Source of the DNA: Antedon mediterranea | Taxonomy: Eukaryota; Echinodermata; Crinoidea; Comatulida; Antedonidae | Assembly: GCF_964355755.1 (NCBI RefSeq) | Contig: NC_092676.1 | Span: 18,272,288 to 18,336,287 of the forward strand | DNA length: 64,000 nt | Direction of reading: 5' to 3' | Shown here: piece by piece, positions 1-18,620 of the stretch | Layout: each line of letters starts with the position of its first letter | Numbering within the stretch: position 1 is the first letter of the stretch | The notes under the pieces: model-generated | The model's database searches: none | Told to the model about the DNA's origin: nothing | Seen by the model: the letters and a program-made list of their open reading frames with translations, nothing else | Made by a program: the position numbers and the translations under genes

Positions 1-830
1 ATGGTATTACGTCATCAAATGGCCACTTGAATTTAACAATTAGGATTTTTTTCCGTTTTGTTTAGGTTATCACATTCAATAGAGCGCATCTCCGCTATTT
101 GACCTCGATTTTCGCACAAATTTCAGTGTGTGCTTGCTTAATTATTTATCTTTCTCATAAGTTGTCAGTGTTGTCATTTTGATGACGTCATCACGCGTAA
201 AAACTTGAATAACGTAGGTCGTGTAATTTCACCTTCGCCGTAAATTTGAATATCTTACAGCTCTTCAGAATTGAAGGTTACCTTGACGATTATAATTTAT
301 TATGAAAGCTGATGAAATGTAGATATGAATTCATATAAAAACCAAGCGTATCAGATGTTGTGACGTTAACATATGGCCAGATGAAGTTAAAAAGTAGTTT
401 TTTCATCTTTTTCGTCAAAGTTATACAAATTTCAAAGAGCGCGCACAGCGCTTCTACGTGCCAGATTCTCTTCCAATTCTTATATTTATTTGCTCAATTT
501 ATTATCTTTCGAAATTGTCATCTTTGAGTTTATTTTGATAATTCCATCATACCAAAAAATTAGAACATGATGTGTGTCCCGTAATTTCACCTATGCTACA
601 CTGTGTATAGATATACAGTATATACTGTACATATTGTATATGGCATATAATAGGCACAACTCAGCGATATAAGATTATGCATCATGTCATAGGATGGCGT
701 AAATCAACTTTTTACGATCGTATGTTAACGTACATGCATGTTTAAAAAATGTTAATTTCATTAAAATGATAACAATGATCACCTATAATTCGTCAAAGTG
801 ACGAATTAAATTCTAGTTAATCAATTAATA
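1..830. other. Gene-free flank
   Basis: I see no coding exon here. Two stretches (about 80-240 and 430-600) look like diverged copies of one another: each has a cGCGC/CGCATC-like start, a block rich in TTATTTATCTTTC, a GTTGTCAT/ATTGTCAT block and an end reading GTAATTTCACCT. This suggests an old repeat rather than a gene. A TGACGTCA-like octamer lies near 182-189. Confidence 0.35.
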
Positions 831-831
831 C

Positions 832-1742
832 TGAGCACCCTTCGGAAATACATCGCCAGCTTAGCTTCGCGAAAATCATCGCTAGGCCTGCCGATAAAAG
901 TACGGAGGCCTCACAGGACATTAACTCTATAGAGTAAACAGTTTCGTTCTATAGAGGGCGTAGTTACTAACGTTTAAAGCACGCACCAAATAATTATAAT
1001 TTTCATTATTTCCGACATGCGTTTCGTATTTTTAATAAAGAAAAGAAATACTATACAATTGCTGTATTCATCATTGTGGGTATCATCATAATTATGTTAT
1101 GTTTTTAATTTGTTCTTTCATTTTACTAGTAGAATTTCACACAGAAAAGAAGATAAATATGGAACTGCCGACTCTTGAAGATATAAGTACTGACCAATTT
1201 TCCTCTGTTTTAGTTTATTTTACATTATGGTTTGTAGGTCAAATAAATAAATGAAATGAATAAAAAGAATTAAAAAACAGAAAGATATAATTTATTGAAA
1301 TGTAATGTACAGTAATACAATAATTATAATAAAAATGTTTTCCATCAATTACTAGAATTTATTTTACTTCTGCTGACACTGAATACATCATTTCATGTCT
1401 ATTCATTAATTTATTTCAACAATATTTTATGTTGGTGGTCCATCCAGCCGAAGCTGATCATTAGGGACCCTTACAAAAAATATAATTTGACAAGACAATA
1501 ACACACAACATTCAAAATAAATAGAATTCAACATAATTAAACACAAAATATTATTATGAAAAAAACTTAAAATCCGTTTCACGAAGAACATGTAAAAAAT
1601 ATTTTATTATCGCCATAATATGATCATATAACAGCGTCCTCTATAGATCGATGCCCTATGAGGCCTCCGTACTTTCATCGGCAGGCCTAGCGATGATTTT
1701 CGCGAAGCTAAGCTGGCGATGGATTTCTGAAGGGTGCTCAAT
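832..1742. mobile_element. TIR-bounded DNA element (~0.9 kb)
   Basis: The left end begins TGAGCACCCTTCGGAAATAC and the right end is its reverse complement (GAAGGGTGCTCA). Complementarity continues inward for about 100 bp through a segment with GCTTCGCGAAAATCATCGCT and AGTACGGAGGCCTC. Both sides are flanked by the related A/T-rich sequence TTAATCAATTAATA. No transposase reading frame is visible inside, so this is probably a non-autonomous element. The interior is very AT-rich. Confidence 0.7.
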
Positions 1743-1759
1743 TATTAATTGATTAAAAA

Positions 1760-1905
1760 TAGTTATAAATAAGAAATTATCGATATTTTACCATTTTATG
1801 CTTGCTGTATGCTGTAGACAACTCGTGAGTAGGCTAGATGAAGTATTGAAATCATTTGGAGTAATTTTAAGGGGTGGGTACGAAACTGCATTAGCGCCAA
1901 AATGT
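1760..1905 (+). repeat. Dispersed direct repeat, copy 1
   Basis: About 145 bp, from AGTTATAAATAAGAAAT to ACTGCATTAGCGCC, recurs in the same orientation at 17722-17868 with few differences (shared blocks include ACAACTCGTGAGTAGG and AAGGGGTGGGTACGAAACTG). It is an interspersed repeat of unknown type. The short ATG-initiated frame across it is not conserved as protein between the copies. Confidence 0.7.
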
Positions 1906-1982
1906 TTTAATCGTTCTTTTATTATGTATAGTATAAACAGTTTTATGTTTTTTTGTTGTTTTTTTCAATTTTATTATTATTA

Positions 1983-3052
1983 ATTAACGCCGTGGCTAAA
2001 GACACGGTACCGTATCCTAACTTCCGTTTGCTAAAGGTACGGTAAAATTGCATTACGTCATAGTCAGCCAATGTGTGACGTCATCACACATGTGGTACGT
2101 GTGTGACGTCATCGTATAAGGACTTGGGATTTTTTTTCATATCGCGAAAACAGTGATCAACCAGCGGCTTAACATTTTATTATGCTTCATTTATCGCTAT
2201 TATCCCCGTCGTGTGACAAAACTAAATGTATCCTAGGCCTACGTCTGTTATTATTGATAGGCTAAAACATGTTGATTTTAATTCTAGAATACAGAAATTT
2301 ACCATTTCAAAAGAGGCCTACTACGTACTATAACCATGCTATAGCCTCGGTATATGAGCTTGTTTGCCAGGCTGGGGCCAGCTGCATGTGATTGTGTGCG
2401 CTGATTTCTGTGACTAAGACCTGGGGATAGGCCTATTGTCTAAATCATAGTATTTGAGGGCCCCTTTATTGTCCGCATTTGCTTTTTGTTTATGGTCACC
2501 ATCTGTAAACAAAGTTTATTAAAAAATATAGGCCTAAATAGGCAATTTGGAATAAAAATAAAACCCTCATAGTAACTATAGGCCTATGGATGAATGAACT
2601 AGACGCAACACAATTTCCAACATTGAATTATAATTCCTTTACTTCTAATTTGGCTATCAACATATTTCTACTGTAGTGTAGTGTTTAATGTTGTATAATG
2701 AAATAATATTTGAGGTTGAGTGCATGATTTAAACGCTTTGTGTAACGTCCACCAACCACATGATCTTGCTCTATACTACAGCATCGACGATTCTGGATTC
2801 AACATTACTAGGTCTAGCCCCGAGGCTGAGTCACAGAATCATAAGCACATACTGTACATCCATGCAGCCATGGCGGATAGGCATTTTCTACAGACGCGAT
2901 GTGAAAAAAATCCAAAGTCCTTATACGATGACGTCACACACGTACCAGCACCCCACCCCATTGGCTGATTATGACGTAATGCAATTTTACCGTACCTTTA
3001 GTAAACGGAAGTTAGGATACGGTACCGTATCTTTAGCCACGGCGAATTAAGA
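1983..3052. mobile_element. Element with ~155-bp inverted ends, TTAA flanks
   Basis: The left end (CGCCGTGGCTAAAGACACGG) is mirrored by the right end (reverse complement CGCCGTGGCTAAAGATACGG). Complementarity runs inward through CCTAACTTCCGTTTG, GGTACGGTAAAATTGC and a TGACGTCATCGTATAAGGAC block, about 155 bp per arm. TTAA lies beside each end, which would fit TTAA target duplication of the piggyBac type; that part is inference. The interior, with several TAGGCCTA words, shows no transposase, so it is probably non-autonomous. Confidence 0.75.
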
Positions 3053-3327
3053 AAACCCCCAAAAAGCGCCTAGTTTATTTAGGCCTACTGTAATACACTC
3101 TGTAATTAATGATATTAATATTAAATATGCAAATTTTTGACCTTTAATTTTAAAAGAGTAAAATTCTAATCCACCAGGTGTTCATTTAAATTTTGTATTA
3201 ATTGACAGGGTGCAACATAATTAATAAATAGTAAAAAATAGTAGCCCTTAGTAGTAGCGACGTTACCCTCGATCCTGGAACTGCACCTGCTTGATGATCT
3301 TGAAAATGTCTCTATTATGATTCCGAA

Positions 3328-6300
3328 ATGTCTCTTTTTGTCAATAAATTTTGTAAATATTCTCCATTCTTATTTATTTCAGATCCAATAGCAGCAGTTG
3401 CTTTGGCTGCTGAACGTATAAAGAATGGTAAGGTGATAGCAGTGCCTACGGACACTATCTATGGCATCGCAGCCATGGTGCAGTCATTTGAGGCAGTCCA
3501 GGATCTATACACTATAAAAAGCCGCAATCCTCATAAACCAATCGCTATATGTGTTTCAAGAATAGAAGACATCCAAAAGTAAGTTTTTTCTTAATATCCT
3601 GATGGAATATAATATAGAATTATGGAAGTAATCCTTGAAAAAAAAAATTCTCATTACAAAAATAATTATCACTGTCAAGTCATAAATCACCACCCGATTC
3701 TTATCTTCTCATTAAAATATAAAAAGTATTAAGGCAAGTTCTGTAACACAGCATAACATAACGTAAATCTCTTATTCATCTCATAAACAAACAAAAACAA
3801 GCGAGGAGTAAAACATTTAAACGATGAAAGGGACCTCCAAGAAACCCCAAGGGGCTTGTGATAGGAGGCCCACTAAAAACTAGTTACATTAATTAAGATA
3901 CCATAAAAAGATCACATGTGATCTGTATTAGGGTCTATGATATGTGCTCCTGTATCATAGAATTTTCCTTTGGTACTGACAAATTTAGATACAGAATCGT
4001 CTGCATATTTTATGCCATTATTAATAATTATTATTTTACCCATTCACACTCCCTATTCTTTTTATCTTCTTTATTGTTTATTTTATTTCACTTGGTGCAT
4101 TTTATATTACTGTTTTTTCTAGTTGTATTCATATTCACTAAGTCACAAAAAATACCTATAGATTGATGTAGTGCATATTATTCAATAATTATGTAACCCA
4201 CCAGCACATCATTTTATTTCTATATGCTATCATCACCAAACCAATAATATTAATTTCTGTTTCTCTAGGTGGGCAGAAGTAACAGTACCTAACACATTAC
4301 TAAATGACCTTCTACCTGGCCCAGTTACAGTAGTATTTCATCGAACTGCTGCCCTCAATCCAGACTTTAATTCAACAACCTCATTGATTGGTCTCCGCAT
4401 TCCAAATCACCAGTTTATCTGTCAGCTTGCTGATCGTGTAGGGAGCCCTCTTGCTCTCACAAGTGCAAATATAAGTTCAGAACAAAGTTCACTTTCTGTC
4501 AATGTAAGTTTTATATACAATAGAACCGTCGAGACCTACAGGTAGCAAAGTGTCCCCTTAAAGATGTATTGTCCCCCAAAAAATGAAGATTAATTAAATC
4601 AGACTTTAAATATGTTATTTTGTAGTTTTAATAAAGTTAATCACTTCCATAGAAAAAAAAAATGAAAAAAAAAATGTTTTCACCTATAAATTGACAAAAT
4701 ACATGGGTAAATTCAACCAAAAACCCATTATCTGGCAGCCAATTTGGCCATTTTTTGCTTTAAATTACAGTTTTTTTCAGGTAAATACTTTTTTTTTCGA
4801 TCTAATTTTTGGTGAAAGTGGATAACTGTTATGTTACATTAAAATGGTATATTCAACAAATATTTCATTAGGAATTATTTTTTCAGGGGGACAATACATC
4901 TTTAATAATTTACACGGTTGGCCATTGTCTGAAAACATATTATATATATTGCCTCTCTTTCTCCTCACAGAAAAGTGTCTCCATAATCTTTAGACCTCTA
5001 AATAGGAATGTCCCCTGAATAGATGTGTCCCCTGATTAGGGGTTGGCCAGGGTTAAAATATATATTCTTTTAAACAAGAAAGTTTCTTTTTAATACTGTA
5101 TGTTCCCTGAATAGGAGTGTCCTTTGAATAGGAATGGGGTGTCCCCTGATTAGAGGTTGATCGTAGTGTTTTTGCCCCTTGTTCTCTTTGAAAAATATCC
5201 CCATAATTGGGATGTCCCTTGAATAGGGGTGTCCCAAAGGAGGTGTTCTACTGTAATGGAACAGAGGCACAGATGTACTTACTGTATCTCATGGAATGTT
5301 AAATTCTGTTTCACTAAAGATAAAATACTAAAATATAAGTTGCTATGTAGACAGACTTTATTATGAAATTAATTAATTAAAATTGAATTGTCTAAGTACT
5401 TAAAATGGGGTTTCTATGTTTTCATTATTAGGAATTTGAAGTATTATGGCCGAAACTAGATCTAGTATTTGATGGTGGTGTGATCGGCGAGACCAAGGCA
5501 TCCAGGCTTGGTTCAACAGTTGTAAATTTATCAAATCAGGGTTATTATAAGATTATTAGAAACGGAAGGTAAGTTCATTATTGGAAGATGATTATATCTG
5601 TATAATGTACATAATGTATTTTTTATCATAAGCAAAAAAGAATTGTCAAATTTATGGGATTTTAATGAGAACCATAGAGAACAAATAATTCAAGCCAAAT
5701 TGAGCAAGAATCAATTTTTCATTTATTGACCAAATACTTGTGATTATCCGGTACAGTGTGACACTCGGCTGTACTAGAATACTAGACTGTACTGTGTAAC
5801 ACTGTACCATACTGTACTATGTAACACTGTACCAGAATGTACTGTGTAACACTGTTACCAGACTGTACTGTGTAACACTGTTACCAGACTGTACTGTATA
5901 ACACTGTACCAGACTGTACTGTGGAACACTGTTAACAGACTGTACTGTATAACACTGTACCAGACTGTACTGTGGAACACTGTTAACAGACTGTACTGTA
6001 TAACACTGTACCAGACTGCACTGTGCAACACTGTACCAGACTGTACTGTGCAACACTGTACCAGACTGTACTGTGTAACACTGTACCAGACTGTACTGTG
6101 TAACACTGTACCAGACTGTACTGTGTAACACTGTACCAGACTGTACTGTGGAACACTGTTAACAGACTGTACTGTATAAAACTGTACCAGACTGTACTGT
6201 GCAACACTGTACCAGACTGTACTGTGTAACACTGTTACCAGACTGTACTGTATAACACTGTACCAGACTGTACTGTGCAACACTGTACCAAACTGTACTG

Positions 6301-7078
6301 TGCAACACTGTTACCAGACTGTACTGTATAACACTGTACCAGACTGTACTGTGCAACACTGTTAACAGACTGTACTGTGCAACACTGTACCAGACTGTAC
6401 TGTGCAACACTGTACCAGACTCACTGTACTGTGCAACACTGTTTACCAGGCTGTACTGTGTAACACTGTACCAGACTGTACTGTGCAACACTGTTTACCA
6501 GGCTGTATTGTGTAACACTGTTACCACACCAGTCAGTGTCCCAACAGAGGGGTTCTACTTCATATAAAGCTTGTGGGTTGTTGGTCTAATTTGACAACAA
6601 ACTCATAAACTTATGTTTAACTAACACATTACTTTATACTACAAACAGATAAGAAGGCGATTTAACAGCTTACCCTAATTATTAAATGTCCAATATCTAT
6701 CTTGCTTTATTTACTTATTGTCTGGTAAAGTTATTAATCTGTTAGATAAGTAAGGGTCAGTCATAGTTTATTGAAAGGGTCAATCATTTGTAATCCCTTA
6801 CAACAACCCCAATATGTTCGTTTGACAGTCTGGAGGAACAAAGCCCGCAAGTGTAATTTTCTGGGGGAATTGGAAGACACCACTTAGAAGGAGTGCAAAA
6901 TATTACTTTATTAGATATTATTGTTATTCACAATACTAGTATGTGTTAGTGAACCATTATTCTTCTACACACACACTTTTATTCTAGCCACAATTTTAAA
7001 TTGTTTGTATTTTCTCTTAGTGCATATGAAGATACTGTTAACACTTTACAAAAATATGGCCTGAAAGAAGAAAGGTAA
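3328..7078 (+). CDS. YRDC: YRDC: threonylcarbamoyl-AMP synthase
   Basis: Joins threonine, bicarbonate and ATP into threonylcarbamoyl-AMP for the t6A37 modification of ANN-decoding tRNAs (cytosol and mitochondria). Coding exons: 3328 (or acceptor at 3383)-3578, 4269-4503, 5432-5568, 7021-7078. All junctions are GT/AG and phases match. Seen: the SUA5/YrdC nucleotide-binding fold, with GKVIAVPTDTIYGIA, then KSRNPHKPIAI, LLPGPVTVVF, GLRIPNH, LALTSANIS and RLGSTVVNLS; the protein ends in KYGLKEER. From the ATG at 3328 it is 226 aa, against 279 in human. The start is uncertain. That ATG has an in-frame stop at 3301 and gives a presequence MSLFVNKFCKYSPFLFIS that could target mitochondria, but TTTATTTCAG at 3373-3382 is also a good acceptor, in which case exon 1 lies further upstream. 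Introns hold repeats only. Family assignment is very sure. Confidence 0.93.
4557..4913. mobile_element. MITE, family with TAAAGATGTATTGTCCC ends
   Basis: Lies in an intron of YRDC. The left end TAAAGATGTATTGTCCC is mirrored at the right by GGGGGACAATACATCTTTA. The interior is A/T-rich with TTTTTTTCGA and GGTGAAAGTGGATAACTG blocks. A second, more diverged copy is at 22951-23519 in the pseudokinase gene and shares the inner GGTGATAGTTAATAACTATT block. There is no coding content. Confidence 0.7.
4970..5260. repeat. Short degenerate repeats of GTCCCCTGAATAGG type
   Basis: Several imperfect units built on TGTCCC(C/T)TGAATAGGNGTGTCCC and CCCCTGATTAGGGGTTG follow each other. The same vocabulary (CCCCTATTCAGGGAACACC, CCCTGTTAAGG) returns at about 7720-7890, 47215-47310 and 48115-48400, in both orientations, so it is an interspersed family made of internally repetitive short units. 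It is not coding; the minus-strand open frame across it simply reads the repeat. Confidence 0.6.
5752..6535. repeat. 25/26-bp minisatellite in the last YRDC intron
   Basis: About 30 head-to-tail units of roughly 25 bp (CTGTACCAGACTGTACTGTG + YAACA) fill the intron between the last two YRDC exons. Variants have CTGTTACCAGA or CTGTTAACAGA, which adds one base (26 bp), and YAAC alternates between TAAC, CAAC and GAAC. Each unit itself contains two ACTGTAC words, so it arose from a shorter motif. Because 25 is not a multiple of three, all three minus-strand frames appear open and spell the same Tyr/Ser/Val/Gln-rich peptide. That is an artefact, not protein. Confidence 0.92.
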
Positions 7079-8475
7079 CAAAGAGTGCAAGGTATACAAG
7101 AATTAAACTATTAAAAAGCATTCCAAATATGCGATCAACATTGTAAAGCTCTATCTACACTATCAAACTAGTTTGACAAAAAAAGTGTGATGTGCCTAAA
7201 TATAGTTGTGTCATCATCATCGTGTCCATATATGGGCACAGCACATTTTGTTGCCACATAAAGTTTGATAGTGTAGACAGAGCTTAAGCCATTAGAGATG
7301 TTTTGTATATATTTATGTAATGTCACAGGCTTGATAATTTTTTAAAGATTTCCTATATATATGTTGATGTTTGTGACATATTTAAAATGATTAGCACAAA
7401 GTAGTTTTCAGTAGTCTGGTTTATTTTCTTACTTTTGTATATTCAAAAAGTTAAATAGAGTCGAAATGAAGATGGCCTGAACTATAATATATTAAATTAT
7501 TTAAACTTTCAAACATTACATAACACTGTAATCTATATTCTTGAACTATAAAGTAAGTAAGTTTAGTCAAGTTAATTAAGATTCACCATCAGGCAGATTT
7601 TCTTCATCATTACTTCTGAGAGTTTTACTCTTTGCCTCTATGAATCGATGACTTGTTGGGAGGAACGTTACCAGACCACAGCCAGTACCATCTTGATTTT
7701 TTTAGATCTGTTATTGTGTCTACTCAGGACACACCCCTGTTAAGGAAACACATTTTTTTGTGGTCAAACAAGGGGATGTTTTAACCAACCCCTATTCAAT
7801 GACTATTCATGACGTAGTGTGATGAGAAACACACTGTAGTGCACATAAAGACCCTATTAAGGGTCACAAAAGGGTCACCCTAAATAGGGATTCTTCTGTG
7901 ATTGTTTTGTGTTAATCATATTTGAAAGCAGTGTACTTGAAACCAGTATTTTATTTAAACTATTTATAAGAATTATTCTCTATTATTTTAACTAAGTATG
8001 TATTATAAATTGTAATTTTCCGATTGGTTTTTCTCATAGAAAATAGGTTGTTTTCCGTAAAATGGTTTTGTTAAATGAATAACTTAGACAAGGACCCATA
8101 CTATTTGTGGTGTGTGTAAAAGCTGAGGAGTCAGGACAAGCATGATATGAAACATTATGAACATTGTGTTTTGTAATTTGGTACAGTAGTGCATTTAGGT
8201 TATCTTTAGGACTTTCCTAATACAGTGTATTAGAAAGGAAAATAGGAAAATTACGATTAAATGTATTGATTAAATAATTATAAAATTTAATACCAATAAT
8301 TTTGACCCTGATCATTTCATTTCCATGAATTCCTACTGGTAAAATAAGCAAATAAATAATTACATTATATACATACATCACATACCACTGTACAATAATA
8401 TCGACAAATGGAAAATTGTATTGAATTTTCAGAATGACATTGCACACTGAGGTGTCGCGGATGCTATAGAAATGT
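7079..8475. other. Convergent intergenic space between YRDC and HUNK
   Basis: This holds the 3' ends of two genes facing each other. It contains a MITE (7146-7287), a segment at 7620-7700 that resembles 19880-19950, degenerate CCCCTGTTAAGG-type repeats (7720-7890) and, on the minus strand, candidate polyadenylation signals (TTTATT on + near 7949). I see no coding exon. Confidence 0.5.
7146..7287. mobile_element. MITE with AAGCTCTGTCTACACTATCA ends (copy 1)
   Basis: Ends are inverted copies of AAGCTCTRTCTACACTATCA. The inner sequence has GTGATGTGCC, a GTGTCCATATATGG core and GGGCACA. Further copies are at 18232-18408, 59458-59590, 62385-62582 and 62824-62925. It is a short palindromic, non-coding, non-autonomous DNA element. 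All copies in this window lie in introns or gene flanks. Confidence 0.85.
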
Positions 8476-16479
<8,004 letters not shown>

Positions 16480-17721
16480 ATCTATTAATGTTATTCTTTA
16501 TCTCTTCAATTTCTTCTTGTTGATGTGAATTTTAGTTTAGGTTTGATCAGATGGTTGACAGGTTGATTTTGATTTACTAATTATTTCTTTAAATGTACAA
16601 AGGCCAGGTCCACACACTCATTGTTGAAGCCGCTATAATTCGGACCATAATGACCCAAAAGGGAACAATCAGGTGGTTTACCAGACTACTTAGAAACCCA
16701 ATAGGATGCTTTGAAAGCCGATTCCAAATATTAGCCCGCCAACAATGACTTGGTTTACTATCTTTATACACTCATTTCAGCTAGAGAAATAAACATAGTT
16801 TGTTTCGCCAGTCGTTTAAAGTAAATAATGTATTGAAGTACGTATCATTAAAGAGATAAGACGTTTACAAATGTGAACTGATATCATAAAGTAAAATGAA
16901 ACTTAGGCCTACGTCTAATATTTACTTATTTCTGCATGGTTTTTGTCCCCAAAAAATGAATAAGATGAATAAAATCAAACGTTGAATCGGTCATTTCTAA
17001 ATGTGATAAAGTTCGCATTCACAAAAACGGTCAACAAAATTAATAATTTCACTTATTAAAACATAATATATACGGTGAGATTTAACTGGCTGACTGTCTT
17101 TAAACTTAAAATTACGAGGTGTTTTCAAATAAAAATGTGTAATTCAACGAGCATTGTTCGAAACGGATTTTTTTCTAGGAGGAAACTATAAGATCTATTT
17201 CAGAAGTGACTATGTTTGTATTTATTTGTTAACTCCATACGAAGGACATTTTATTATATTTAGACAGTGCCTATTTAGAAATTATTATTTGGTTAATTAT
17301 TTGAAGACATTGATATTGCGTAAAAATGGTTATAGTAATGAAGGGAATTAAGGAAAGGAAGATACGGTATGGAACGGATTAGATTCATCAATTTTTTATT
17401 CAATTTTCGGCGATCTTGCCAATAATGACGTAATTTACTTAAACTGGACTGAACTAGTTTATGAAGTAAGTCTTCTGTCTGAAGAATTGAGAAGGCGCGC
17501 ATAGCACGTTCCACGTTTAAGAAAGTTAGTTTTAACTAATTTAAAAGTAGCGCCCAATGATACGGCCCTGACCAATTCATACCTCCATGGCCCTGACACT
17601 AACAGTCCGGTGTGAATTAATAAAATGTGAGTAAACACTTCTTGTTTCTTTCAAATTATTATATATTTTGTATACTAATCTTCATAAAAGTCAAAACAAA
17701 CAAACAAAACAAAACAAACAA

Positions 17722-17868
17722 AAATAGTTATAAATAAGAAATGATCGATATTTTACCATTTTATGCTTGCAGAATTTTGTAGACAACTCGTGAGTAGGTT
17801 AGATGAAGTATTGAAACCATTTTGAGTAATTTTAAGGGGTGGGTACGAAACTGCATTAGCGCCTTTAT
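17722..17868 (+). repeat. Dispersed direct repeat, copy 2
   Basis: Same-orientation copy of 1760-1905. Shared blocks are ATCGATATTTTACCATTTTA, ACAACTCGTGAGTAGG and GGGTGGGTACGAAACTGC. Boundaries match the first copy closely, which suggests a defined element. Confidence 0.7.
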
Positions 17869-18231
17869 TTAACTTATTTTGAGTTAGGCCTACATTATAC
17901 TAGTTCGGAACTGAGGATAGACCATCCTTACTAGGCTTTAATAACTACATAGATTTAAGCATGGCCTACTCCAAGAACTATAAAGTATTAGACCTATGTT
18001 TAGGTCAGGACTAAATACAGTTGGAAAACATAGTTCATGACTAAGTATAGAGTACTAAATAATAATAGTAGATGACTATTGTATAGTCTAGGACTTAATA
18101 ATTATGTATTTAGTTAGTGACTTAAGTATAGTCCGTGACTACGTACAGCACTAAATAATAATAGTTATACATATGACTATGTAAATATATTTAGTCAAGG
18201 CCTATTGTATGTCCAGTACTAAAATCGAAGT

Positions 18232-18408
18232 CTAAAGCTTTGTCTACACTATCAAACTTTATTTTTATGTGCCAAAAAAATGTGATGTGCCCATATATGG
18301 ACATGATGATGTCATATCACTACCATACTTGGGTTGGGCATCACTACCATATTTGGGCACATCATACTTTTTTGTCAAACTAGTTTGATAGTGTACACAG
18401 AGCTTAAG
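18232..18408. mobile_element. MITE with AAGCTCTGTCTACACTATCA ends (copy 2)
   Basis: Inverted ends AAGCTTTGTCTACACTATCA and TGATAGTGTACACAGAGCTT, with the GTGATGTGCCCATATATGG core. The inner ACTACCATA-TTGGGCA segment is duplicated relative to the other copies. Confidence 0.85.
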
Positions 18409-18420
18409 TAGGGTCTGGAT

Positions 18421-18620
18421 TATAGTCCAGAACTAAGGATACACCATACAGGACAAGAATAGCCCAGGGCTTTTAAGTAATATAGTCCAGAACTAAGGAT
18501 AGTATACACCATACAGGACAAGAATAGCCCAGGGCTTTTAAGCAATATAGTCCAGGACTAAGGATAGTATACACCATACAGGACAAGAATAGCCCAGGGC
18601 TTTTAAGCAATATAGTCCAA
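18421..18620. repeat. Three-unit ~63-bp tandem repeat
   Basis: Units beginning TATAGTCCAGAACTAAGG occur at 18421, 18481 and 18546. Each continues through ACACCATACAGGACAAGAAT and ends GCCCAGGGCTTTTAAG. The first unit lacks a 4-5 bp GTATA block. Near identity between units points to recent amplification. Confidence 0.85.

Noticed and set aside
5817-6491. Overlapping long minus-strand frames with Tyr/Ser/Val-rich repeats
   Set aside because: They read the 25/26-bp minisatellite; the same peptide appears in three frames because the unit is not a multiple of three. No start context or splice logic.
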